A stretch of 55,032 nucleotides of DNA from positions 1 to 55,032 of the forward strand of contig DASVLJ010000056.1 of assembly GCA_036384915.1 (NCBI GenBank), given 5' to 3'. The position numbers and the translations under genes are program-made. This DNA comes from PKWO01 sp036384915. GTDB lineage: Bacteria > Pseudomonadota > Gammaproteobacteria > Burkholderiales > Burkholderiaceae_D. Below are positions 1-7,904 of this stretch, piece after piece; the stretch's first letter is position 1; every line of letters starts with the position of its first letter. A model generated the notes under the pieces. The model saw only the letters and a program-made list of their open reading frames with translations, was not told the origin of the DNA and did no database searches.

Positions 1-237
1 CGGCTGCGCCGCTTCCACGGCGCGCCCAGGGAAGGCAAGCGCATCGGCAGCCCCTGCGTCTTCAGCCGCGAGGCCGTCGCACCACCCGATGCGTCGTGCG
101 CCGTCGAAGGCGACGGTTCGCTGAACTGCCACGGCTACGGATCGGTGGTGAGCGTGACGGCGACCTTCGGGCAGTGCGCGGCCGGATGGATCCTCGATCG
201 CATCGCGGCCCGGAAGTCGGTCGCGACCACGCTATAA
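1..237 (+). CDS. tcdA: tRNA threonylcarbamoyladenosine dehydratase TcdA, C-terminal part
   Basis: The frame is open from the first base to a TAA at 235-237, so only the last 78 codons are present. The segment carries GSLNCHGYGSVVSVTATFG, which resembles the conserved C-terminal block of TcdA (CsdL/YgdL), the ThiF/E1-like enzyme that cyclises t6A37 in ANN-decoding tRNAs using ATP. The catalytic adenylation domain lies outside the window. It sits 40 bp upstream of tRNA-Lys, itself a t6A-bearing tRNA, on the same strand. An alternative is another E1-like ThiF protein, but the C-terminal block favours TcdA. Confidence 0.75.
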   Translation, partial: RLRRFHGAPREGKRIGSPCVFSREAVAPPDASCAVEGDGSLNCHGYGSVVSVTATFGQCAAGWILDRIAARKSVATTL

Positions 238-277
238 TCGCGGGCTTTGCTGCTGCACAAACAGCGCAAACGAGGCC

Positions 278-353
278 GGGACGTTAGCTCAGTTGGTAGA
301 GCAGCGGACTTTTAATCCGTTGGTCGCAGGTTCGAGTCCCGCACGGCCTACCA
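278..353 (+). tRNA. tRNA-Lys (anticodon TTT)
   Basis: A 76-nt cloverleaf with encoded CCA end. The D-arm begins TAGCTCAGTTGGTAGAGCA, the anticodon loop is CTTTTAA with anticodon TTT, and the T-arm contains GGTTCGAGTCC. The acceptor stem is imperfect: with the 5' strand GGGACGT and 3' strand ACGGCCT, position 4 (A281) faces G69 and position 1 makes a G-U pair. It is followed at once by a terminator and an integrase remnant, the usual layout of an island inserted at a tRNA 3' end. Confidence 0.95.
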
Positions 354-362
354 GAAAATCGG

Positions 363-398
363 AAGGGGTTGCACGCAAGTGCAACCCCTTTTTATTTT
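363..398 (+). terminator. Rho-independent terminator after tRNA-Lys
   Basis: A perfect 12-bp stem runs from 363-374 to 379-390 with a GCAA tetraloop. The 3' arm runs into TTTTT and further T-rich sequence. It ends the tRNA-Lys transcript. Confidence 0.9.
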
Positions 399-570
399 GC
401 AAAAACGCCCTCCCCTCATAGGGGAAATTCCCTTCTTATGCCTCCTTTGCAAGCATCACGACCCGAATTAGGGCAGTGCCATATCTCGCCTGCTCCACGC
501 CCTAATTTCGATTTTCTTGAATTTTTGGGACAAATTTGGGACACTTTGAAAAACGGACTGCAAACATAAC

Positions 571-1102
571 ATGGCTACCTTCACCAATCGCGGCGACTAC
601 CAATGGCAGGCAAAGGTGCGCCGCAAAGGCTAGGTTTGCCATCGCGACTGCGATGCGCCAGGGCGAAATCCTTGATCTTGAATGGAACGCGATTGACTTC
701 AAGAGGCAAACGGCATTCCTTGCAGAAACCAAGAATGGTGATTCGAGAGTCGTACCACTCTCCACCAAAGCTATCGAGGTACTGCAGAGCTTGGCTAGGC
801 CAGTTACTGGAGGGAAAGTCTTCGACATATCGCAAGACTGCCTGATTAAGGTTTTCGCAAGATCCTGCAAGGCTGGGCACGCAAAGTATCTTGAAGATTG
901 CGCAAAGACTGGTGAAGAACCCAACTCCGGCTTCCTTCGGGATTTGCGATTTCATGACCTACGTCACGAAGCAACGTCGAGGTTATTTGAAATGGGACTG
1001 GAAATGATGGAAGTCGCGTCGGTCAGTGGTCACAAGTCGCTGGCAATGCTGAAGCGATACACCCACTTGCGAGCGGAAGATTTGGCAAAAAAATTGGGAT
1101 AG
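571..1102 (+). pseudogene. Tyrosine site-specific integrase, internally deleted
   Basis: An ATG at 571 opens MATFTNRGDYQWQAKVRRKG, a typical integrase N-terminus, and stops at TAG 631-633. From 632, in another frame, the catalytic domain continues to 1102: MRQGEI (catalytic Arg), HDLRHE (His, Arg), GHKS (His) and YTHL (Tyr nucleophile) are all present. Roughly 180 codons expected in between (core-binding domain and start of the catalytic domain) are absent, with a frame change at the junction. This is best explained by an internal deletion that inactivated the integrase of an island inserted at tRNA-Lys. A short downstream-start product would lack the arm and core-binding domains. Confidence 0.85.
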
Positions 1103-1395
1103 GTTGGTTTTATCCTCGAATATCAAAGTCGTAAGGTAGACTGCGATACTGTTTCACCGGGGGTGTTCACCAACAAACGCATCCGAGAGGCTGCAGGTAT
1201 GCCGTGCGTGCGTATCGACGCGTGCGTCCGACTCGATCTTAAGAAAGTCAAGGAGTGGGCACGAAATAAGTCTCCGGAAACAGATCAGCAGTGCTGCTAT
1301 GGCTGGTTTGCAGTTAGCGATCGGCCTAGCCTGGCGCCAAGCCGAATAGCTCGGACGCCGAGTCGACTCACCCCTGGCTCCACAAAAACGCTAGT
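1103..1395 (+). other. Integrase-downstream remnant region, possible HTH/excisionase fragment
   Basis: No convincing complete gene. A GTG-initiated frame at 1163 reads TNKRIREAAGMPCVRI followed by LDLKKVKEWARNK, weakly like the wing region of small HTH or excisionase-type proteins. It then degenerates and runs into the 3' end of the opposite-strand gene at 1396. I treat it as decayed mobile-element sequence between the broken integrase and the cargo. Confidence 0.25.
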
Positions 1396-4300
1396 TCAGC
1401 GAGGCGGTTCCGTTTCGGCGATCGCACTCCAACCTTGATCGAAAGTGAATGTTCGTGCGTGACCTGCGGGATTCTGAATCCTAAGAACACGGGCTCGTGC
1501 GGGGTCGGTCGCGTGCTCGACCACGTACAACCAGTACCCGTCACCTTTCTCTCGAGCGAAGTCAAATTGGGTGTGTGACAGTCCCACGGGACGATCCTCC
1601 CAGCTACCCGTCATCGACTTAACTTCGACCCAGCGAATTTGCCTCCCGGTACTGTCGGGCTCGAAGAGATCAAAGCCCGGGTTGCCTTCCGGGGTGCGGC
1701 GCAGTGATGGCTCCAGAGCAAGGATTACCTCAATTGCACGCGCCTCTATTTGCATCCGTTTCCCTTGGTCAAGGCCATCAGGATCAGGGTCAACGTCATC
1801 GGGGTGTGTGCCGACGTAAGAAATAAATGGTCGGCCCCCGGTCTTGCCAGGTGTCCGCTTCCCATGACCGCCGGTTTTGCCACCGCCATTGCCTCCGGGG
1901 CCGCCGTGGCCACCTCCATTGCCCTGACTACCGGTGCGCGAACTCCCAGTTCCTGTGCGCCCCTGGCCACCTCCACCGCCCGCGCCAGTACCCACGCCAT
2001 CACCGCCGTCAGGATCAGGGGTACCCGGCGGGATGTCCGGCATGTCATCACCATAGAGATCCTTCGCACCGCCGTAGACGTCGCCATCGGATGGTTCGTC
2101 GGCCTCCGGCTCGGTCGCTGTAGATGACTCGGGCTCTGGAGTTGGGTTCGCGTTCAGTCGGGACGTCAACTCGGCAACGATAGCGGGATCTCGTCGTAGG
2201 AGATCGAGAATGGCCGGGTCGATTCCCGCTTCTTTGGCAAGCTGATCGATGATCGGCGGTTTGAATGTGATCTTGGTCAGCATGAACGGGTTGGGCTTCC
2301 AGCCGAGGGTATCGAACACGACGAGCCCCGGAGGCACAAGCTCGCCGTCGGCAGTCGGCACCCAGCTCACCTGATTGAGTGTCCGAACAAAGGTAGCGTC
2401 GAATCGGGCAGTCTTTGTCTCGTGAAAGTAACCCCACTTGTAGGAGCCGAAGAAGGTGCCACTGCCGCGCGCCTCCAGATCAGCCAACGCATCCCACAGC
2501 ACCTTCGCTCTGGCAGCAGCCTCCTCAGGTTCCAGTTTGGGCAAAAAATCCAGAAACTGCGTCAACCCACGGAGGGTAGAGTCTTCAGGCTGGTTTTCCC
2601 AGCTCGCACGTTCAAGACCTGCTTCCCTGCGAAGCTGGGCCTTCTCGGTATGACCTAGCCACGATGCCGTTGCTTGCGGCATGAGGTAGCGGCTTGCGCC
2701 ACACGACACCAGCAGGTCACGAATATCTTCTCCACGAAGGCAATCGTATTCGTTATTTACAATCAAAACATTTGGCACACCGGCGAAGAGCTGCTGCAGG
2801 CGGTCTGTGGCGATGTAAACCGCTCCTGGTTTGGCGACGTAGTTCTTGCCATTGCTGGTGTCGATCACCACCACAAAATTGGTATCGCGTAGTGCAGACC
2901 GCAGTTTTTCCCTTTGCGCACTTGAATCAGTGCTGAAAGCTCTTTGAATACGCTCGATGTCTGCCGCATAGGCGTCCTTTCTGATATCCACCACTTCTTT
3001 CTGGTACTTCGGCAGGAGGTTCCAGATGACATCATCAACTGGGTCCGGTTCGGTTATACCCAGCGAAGTCAAGAACAAGCGCACTTCAGGCGTCGTACAC
3101 ACCGCACGGCGCATCGTCGGAAAGCTGGTAGCAATGCCGCTGGGTAGAAAGGCGTTGGCTTTGCCATTTTCACGAGCAACAACGTGAGAGCCATCCTCCA
3201 ACCGGATCAGTGGGATTGTTTCGAGGTGAGCCCGTACGGCCTTTCCTTGGCTATTCAAGAATTCATACAGCTTTGATATCCAGTTATCAGACTGGGCTTC
3301 AAGGAATGCCCTGCTCAAGCTGGGCATTACCCGCTCTGGCCTGATCTCATCGATATCGAGCTCACGCATTAGATATTTGCGAATCTCAGGAGTTTTAACT
3401 TCCGTAATGTCATCAGACAGCCAGGCGACAACCTCCAACCCGAACAGAACGGCGAGTTGCTCCGGGCTGAAGAGCTCGCGCAATTCTTGCGTTCGCGCAA
3501 GCTTCGCCTGATGGGCGGCGACATACCTGCCATCAAATGACGGAAGTAGTGCTTCCTCCTGAAATGCCCGCTGAACAGCGTCAAACACTAGAGCAAACCG
3601 CGAATCCTTGGGAAACTTCTCGCGGTCAAGCGGCAGACAGCGCAGCGTTGAGACATCAAGCATAGCCGAGTCGCGCATCCAACGCATCGCCTCTACCAAC
3701 AGGCTAGAAGTTTCCTTGACCAGATGCTGATTCCACGGGTCGCCAGGCGGAATATTGTCGCGACTAGGCGTGGTGCGGTACGGTCCCTGCGCGAGAAAGC
3801 CAAGGTGACTCTCGACTACGGTCGGGAAGAACACCACTAGCGGTGACCTGACCAGAGGCTGCACGGCCCAGCGGCCTGGGACGTCCTTCACCGCAACCAA
3901 CCAGAAGGCAATCTCAACCCTCCCAACCCACTTTCCTTCAGGAGAAAGGACATCACGGTAGAACACCAGCCAGTTCTGATCCACTTCTGGTCGATCATCT
4001 TCTTTACCGATCACCGTAATGCGTTGCACGTTCGACCCTAGCGACTCAGGAGTATTACGCAGATAAAAACCGGACGGACCGCCTTCGACGCTCCAGCTGA
4101 TTTCGTCGATGTGGCGCAGGAACAGCAGGGCACCAGGCCCCAAGTGACGAAAACCAGTCGTGATGTCCTGCGCTACGGCGGCGTCGCCCTGTTTCAGTGG
4201 CAGGATAACCTGCGTCTCTTCCAATCCGCGCGCCGATCGTGCCAGCCGCTTGGGAAACACGTAGTTTTCGATCGCAAAGTCTTCATCACCAGAGTGAATC

Positions 4301-4656
4301 TCCGGCAAATCCGTGACTGTGTAGACGGATTTGAAGCCGAGTCCAAAGCGGCCGATCGCGGACTCGTTCTTGGTGCTCTCAGCAATGTCGCAGACGCTCC
4401 GAACGTCGGCCTCGTCAAACAGCTTGCCGAAATGCGAGAGCGTCAGGCGGCTCGGGCTCAAGGTGAAGGAGACCTTGCGTGATCCGCGCCACTCACCACG
4501 CCTACTGAGGGCGTCCTCGGCGTTCTGCAGCAGTTCGAAAATGAAGTGCGTACGGTCGTCGTACAGCCCTGCTGCTAACTTCCCGGACTTCTGAGCGCCT
4601 TTTGTACCGTAGCTCTCCCGGTTTTCCTCGCAAATTGCCTCGTAGTTGGATGCCAC
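1396..4656 (-). CDS. GHKL (sacsin/Hsp90-like) ATPase with C-terminal DUF3883/NOV domain
   Basis: A 1086-aa protein starting at GTG 4656 behind an AGGGAG ribosome site. Residues 38-48 (FELLQNAED) form the GHKL N-box with Glu41 and Asn45. Residues 101-110 (IGRFGLGFKS) form the second glycine box, so an ATP-binding fold like that of sacsin is supported. The middle 700 residues show no motif I recognise. Residues about 875-940 are a very Gly-rich linker. Residues about 960-1070 match the DUF3883 (NOV C-terminal) pattern, with GFDLFEP, WVEVKS and VGLSHTQFDFA, a fold related to restriction-nuclease-like domains. It is divergent from the helicase/methylase/Res operon and probably part of the same defence module as sensor or effector. 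This role is inferred. Confidence 0.8.
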   Translation of the reverse strand: MASNYEAICEENRESYGTKGAQKSGKLAAGLYDDRTHFIFELLQNAEDALSRRGEWRGSRKVSFTLSPSRLTLSHFGKLFDEADVRSVCDIAESTKNESAIGRFGLGFKSVYTVTDLPEIHSGDEDFAIENYVFPKRLARSARGLEETQVILPLKQGDAAVAQDITTGFRHLGPGALLFLRHIDEISWSVEGGPSGFYLRNTPESLGSNVQRITVIGKEDDRPEVDQNWLVFYRDVLSPEGKWVGRVEIAFWLVAVKDVPGRWAVQPLVRSPLVVFFPTVVESHLGFLAQGPYRTTPSRDNIPPGDPWNQHLVKETSSLLVEAMRWMRDSAMLDVSTLRCLPLDREKFPKDSRFALVFDAVQRAFQEEALLPSFDGRYVAAHQAKLARTQELRELFSPEQLAVLFGLEVVAWLSDDITEVKTPEIRKYLMRELDIDEIRPERVMPSLSRAFLEAQSDNWISKLYEFLNSQGKAVRAHLETIPLIRLEDGSHVVARENGKANAFLPSGIATSFPTMRRAVCTTPEVRLFLTSLGITEPDPVDDVIWNLLPKYQKEVVDIRKDAYAADIERIQRAFSTDSSAQREKLRSALRDTNFVVVIDTSNGKNYVAKPGAVYIATDRLQQLFAGVPNVLIVNNEYDCLRGEDIRDLLVSCGASRYLMPQATASWLGHTEKAQLRREAGLERASWENQPEDSTLRGLTQFLDFLPKLEPEEAAARAKVLWDALADLEARGSGTFFGSYKWGYFHETKTARFDATFVRTLNQVSWVPTADGELVPPGLVVFDTLGWKPNPFMLTKITFKPPIIDQLAKEAGIDPAILDLLRRDPAIVAELTSRLNANPTPEPESSTATEPEADEPSDGDVYGGAKDLYGDDMPDIPPGTPDPDGGDGVGTGAGGGGGQGRTGTGSSRTGSQGNGGGHGGPGGNGGGKTGGHGKRTPGKTGGRPFISYVGTHPDDVDPDPDGLDQGKRMQIEARAIEVILALEPSLRRTPEGNPGFDLFEPDSTGRQIRWVEVKSMTGSWEDRPVGLSHTQFDFAREKGDGYWLYVVEHATDPARARVLRIQNPAGHARTFTFDQGWSAIAETEPPR

Positions 4657-4675
4657 TACCGCTCCCTATCGATTA

Positions 4676-4736
4676 GGCATCTTTTCGATGCCAAGTTTGC
4701 CCAAGCCTGCACAATCATGGAATATTATGACAATAT
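4676..4736. promoter_or_regulatory. Divergent control region with two inverted repeats
   Basis: The 123-bp gap between the divergent GHKL gene and the HTH gene contains a perfect inverted repeat GGCATC-N5-GATGCC at 4676-4692 and a second, ATATT-N5-AATAT, at 4722-4736. They are plausible operators for the HTH protein encoded at 4780 and would allow joint control of both transcripts. No strong sigma-70 promoter is obvious. Confidence 0.4.
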
Positions 4737-4779
4737 GTTGAAGTAAACCAAGTGCAGCGTAGATGACATTGGAAAGCCG

Positions 4780-4992
4780 ATGAGCGACCAGCCGGACGAA
4801 ACCCTGACGATTGACGAGTTTGCTGCCTACCTGAGGGCAGGCAAGCGCACGGTCTATCGCCTCGCATCCACCGGGAAGCTCCCGGCTTTCAAGCTGGGCG
4901 AGACGTGGCGCTTCCGGGGCGGCGACCGGGACAAGAGGATCGCCAGCCGCAGTGGCAAAGCGATGGTGTATGACGACGAGGGACCGAAATGA
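4780..4992 (+). CDS. Small HTH (excisionase/MerR-type) DNA-binding protein
   Basis: A 70-aa protein with LTIDEFAAYLRAGKRTVYRL, an excisionase/AlpA-type helix-turn-helix, followed by the wing GKLPAFKLGETWRF. It begins at ATG 4780 after GGAAAG and its stop overlaps the helicase start by ATGA (4989-4992). It is the first gene of the four-gene operon and may regulate it through the inverted repeats just upstream. Alternatively it is a DNA-targeting subunit of the system. Confidence 0.75.
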   Translation: MSDQPDETLTIDEFAAYLRAGKRTVYRLASTGKLPAFKLGETWRFRGGDRDKRIASRSGKAMVYDDEGPK

Positions 4993-7904
4993 CCAGCAGT
5001 GCCGTCGCGCTTCACTCCAAGGCCAACCCCCAGCAGCTCGAAGCCATCCTCGCCACCGACGGCCCGGTGCTCATCATCGCGGGTCCCGGCTCCGGCAAGA
5101 CCTTCACGCTGGTCGAGCGCATCGTCTATCTCATCACCCAGAAAGGCGTCGCTCCGGAGTCGTTGTTCGTTGTCACCTTCACCGACAAGGCTGCGCGGGA
5201 GCTGACAACACGCATCTCCAACCGGCTGACCGATCTGGACATCAAGTTCAACCTGAACGAGATGTACCTCGGCACGTTCCACTCCATCTGCCTGCGCCTG
5301 TTGGAGGACTACCGCGAGTTCACCCGGCTCAAGCGCAGCTTCACGCTGTTCGACCAGTTCGACCAACAGTACTTCCTTTACCAGCACATCAAGGATTTCC
5401 GGGAACTGCCCGACGCCCAGCTCGTCATGGGTGACGACCAGACGGGCCGTTGGGCACAGTCCGAGAACCTGCTCAAGTGGGTCAACAAGGTTAGCGAAGA
5501 GGCGCTTGGTGTCACAACGCTGGAGGAGGCCCCAGAGCCGGAAATCCGCGCCCTGGCCACCTGCTTTGCCAAGTACCAGGAGCTGCTACACGAGCACAAT
5601 TCACTGGACTTCTCCGGCATCCAGTACGAGGCGCTGCAACTGCTGGAGAAGCACCCGGAAGTGTTGAGGCAATTGCGCGAAAGGCTCACCCATCTGATGG
5701 TGGACGAGTACCAGGACACCAACACCATTCAGGAGCGCATCCTCCTGCTGCTCGCGGGCGAGAACAAGAATCTGTGCGTGGTGGGCGACGATGACCAGGG
5801 GCTGTACCGGTTTCGCGGGGCAACCATCCGCAACATTCTCGAGTTCCCCGCACTGTTCGACGAGGGCCAGTGCAAGCAGGTCAAGTTGACTGTCAACTAT
5901 CGCTCGCATCCGGACATCATACGCTTCTACAACGAATGGATGAAGGAGCAGGTATGGGACGACGGCACGCGTGTTTTTCGCTTCGCCAAGCAGATCGTCC
6001 CACGCGAGGACGACTTCCCCGATTTGCCTACTGCGGTACGACTGGCCGCGAGCGACGACAGCGGCGAAACCACCAACTGGCACGCGGAGGTATTGGCCTT
6101 CCTCAAGGGATTGAAGCGCTCCGGCCAGCTTGCGGACTGGAATCAGGTGGCCTTCTTATTCCGCTCGGTGAAGAACGAAAAGGTCGTTGCGCTCGCACGC
6201 TTCCTCGAAGCCGAGGGCGTGCCCGTGTTCTCGCCCCGCTCGAACATGTTCTTCGAGCGCGAGGAAATTCGCCTGATGATCGGCGCGCTCATCTTCCTGT
6301 TCCCGCAATTCCCGAAAGTGCGGGCTTGGGCCGATGGTGTCACGCTGCCGATCTGGGACTACTACGACCAGTTTTGCTTCAAACCCTTCACGGACGAGCT
6401 GCGCAAGCCAGAAAACAAGCCGCTGCTGGATTGGGCTCGCCCGCTGGCCAAGCGCCACGCCGTGCTCGCGCAGAACACCGACTACGCCTTCACAGGCCTG
6501 TTTTACCAACTGCTCCAGTTCCCGCTGTTCTCGCACTTCCTCACTGAAGAAGCTGTGCAAGGCGTGGACAAGGGGCGCGCAGCACGCAACCTTGGCACAT
6601 TCTCCAAGCTGCTCACCAAGTTCGAGTACCTGCATTTCGTCAGCGTGTTGAACCCGGAGTGGCTGGAAAAGAACATCCGCGACCTGTTCAACCAGTTCTT
6701 GCGCTTCCTGCAGGACGGTGGCATCGGCGAGTACGAGGACGAAGCCGAGTACGCACCCAAGGGCTGTGTGTCGTTCCTGACCATCCACCAGTCCAAGGGG
6801 CTGGAGTTCCCGGTGGTCGTGTGCGGTTCGCTGGAGGCGGTGCCACGTAAGCAGTACAGCGCGCTGGACGTGTTGCTGGAGGATGGCGGCTACCTCTCCA
6901 AAGAACGCTTCGAGCCGCTCGATCACATCAAAAATTTCGACTTCTGGCGGCTGTTCTACACGGCCTTTTCGCGTGCGCAAAACTTGCTGGTGCTGGCGGC
7001 GCAGGAGAAGCAAGGCCGGGGCAAATCGCCGTCGAAGTATTTCGAGCGTCTGTTCTACGAGCTGCCCAGTTGGCGGGACGTCGACCTGTCGGCACTGACC
7101 TTCGAGGCCGTCAAACAGATCAACCTGAAACGCGAATACTCGTTCACCTCGCACATTACTGTGTTCGAAAACTGCGCCGAGCAGTACCGCTTCTTCAAGG
7201 ACCTGGAATTCGCGCCCATCCGCGAGAGCCCGATGCTCTTCGGTACTTTGGTGCACCAGACCATCGAGGATATTCACAAGACCGTACTGCGTGGCGAAGA
7301 ATCCAGCATTACCATCGACACCATCAAGGATTGGTTCTCGGGCAACTACGCGATGCTGTCGAAGAAGGAGCGCGTCTACCTAGCACCCAGCTCGCAGCAG
7401 GCGGCGTTACTGCACGTTTTGCGCTACTACGAGCGCGAGAACGGCAACTGGGATCGCATCAGAGAGGCCGAGGTCGAGATTTCCCTGGTCAAGGACCAGT
7501 ATATCCTCAAGGGCAGTGTCGACCTTATTCGCGGCGAGCGCGGCACGGTCGAGATCATCGACTTCAAGTCGGAAAAGAAGCCCGATATGGAGAAGGACCG
7601 GGATCGTCTTCGGCAGTATCAGAGTCAACTGGAGGTGTACGCCCACCTGGTTGAGGAGCGCACCGGCCAGAAAGTCAGCCGGATGCATTTGTACTACACC
7701 GGCGAGGACGGCGGGAACCCCTACGTGACATTCAGCAAGGATGATCGCGCCATTGGAAAAACCATCGCACGTTTTGACGACATCGTTGAGCGAATCGAGC
7801 GGCAGGACTATGGCATCACCGCACGACCGGTCAAGCTTTGTCAGAGCTGCGACATGCGCGCCTACTGCGACAACAAGAATTGGAAATTCAGGAAAAGCAG
7901 ATGA
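4989..7904 (+). CDS. UvrD/RecB-type helicase with C-terminal Fe-S PD-(D/E)XK nuclease
   Basis: A 971-aa superfamily 1 helicase. Q-motif NPQQLEAI at 13-20, Walker A GPGSGKT at 32-38, FTDKAA (Ia), DEYQDTN (II, near 240), VGDDDQGLYRFRGA (III), NYRSHPDI (IV), TIHQSKGLEFPVVV (V) and LFYTAFSRA (VI). The C-terminal 250 residues are a RecB/AddB-type nuclease with GSVDLI and IIDFKS (about 845-863) and QLEVYAHL. A Cys near 728 (ENCAEQYRF) plus CQSCDMRAYC (about 950) gives the C...Cx2Cx5C iron-sulfur staple seen in AddB and Cas4 nucleases. Expected activity is ATP-dependent DNA unwinding and degradation. It overlaps both neighbours by 4 bp, so its partners are the HTH protein and the methyltransferase. 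Confidence 0.9.
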   Translation: MTSSAVALHSKANPQQLEAILATDGPVLIIAGPGSGKTFTLVERIVYLITQKGVAPESLFVVTFTDKAARELTTRISNRLTDLDIKFNLNEMYLGTFHSICLRLLEDYREFTRLKRSFTLFDQFDQQYFLYQHIKDFRELPDAQLVMGDDQTGRWAQSENLLKWVNKVSEEALGVTTLEEAPEPEIRALATCFAKYQELLHEHNSLDFSGIQYEALQLLEKHPEVLRQLRERLTHLMVDEYQDTNTIQERILLLLAGENKNLCVVGDDDQGLYRFRGATIRNILEFPALFDEGQCKQVKLTVNYRSHPDIIRFYNEWMKEQVWDDGTRVFRFAKQIVPREDDFPDLPTAVRLAASDDSGETTNWHAEVLAFLKGLKRSGQLADWNQVAFLFRSVKNEKVVALARFLEAEGVPVFSPRSNMFFEREEIRLMIGALIFLFPQFPKVRAWADGVTLPIWDYYDQFCFKPFTDELRKPENKPLLDWARPLAKRHAVLAQNTDYAFTGLFYQLLQFPLFSHFLTEEAVQGVDKGRAARNLGTFSKLLTKFEYLHFVSVLNPEWLEKNIRDLFNQFLRFLQDGGIGEYEDEAEYAPKGCVSFLTIHQSKGLEFPVVVCGSLEAVPRKQYSALDVLLEDGGYLSKERFEPLDHIKNFDFWRLFYTAFSRAQNLLVLAAQEKQGRGKSPSKYFERLFYELPSWRDVDLSALTFEAVKQINLKREYSFTSHITVFENCAEQYRFFKDLEFAPIRESPMLFGTLVHQTIEDIHKTVLRGEESSITIDTIKDWFSGNYAMLSKKERVYLAPSSQQAALLHVLRYYERENGNWDRIREAEVEISLVKDQYILKGSVDLIRGERGTVEIIDFKSEKKPDMEKDRDRLRQYQSQLEVYAHLVEERTGQKVSRMHLYYTGEDGGNPYVTFSKDDRAIGKTIARFDDIVERIERQDYGITARPVKLCQSCDMRAYCDNKNWKFRKSR

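Noticed and set aside
1571..2127. Several short plus-strand frames opposite the Gly-rich linker
   Set aside because: Artefacts of the repetitive GC-rich codons of the GHKL protein linker.
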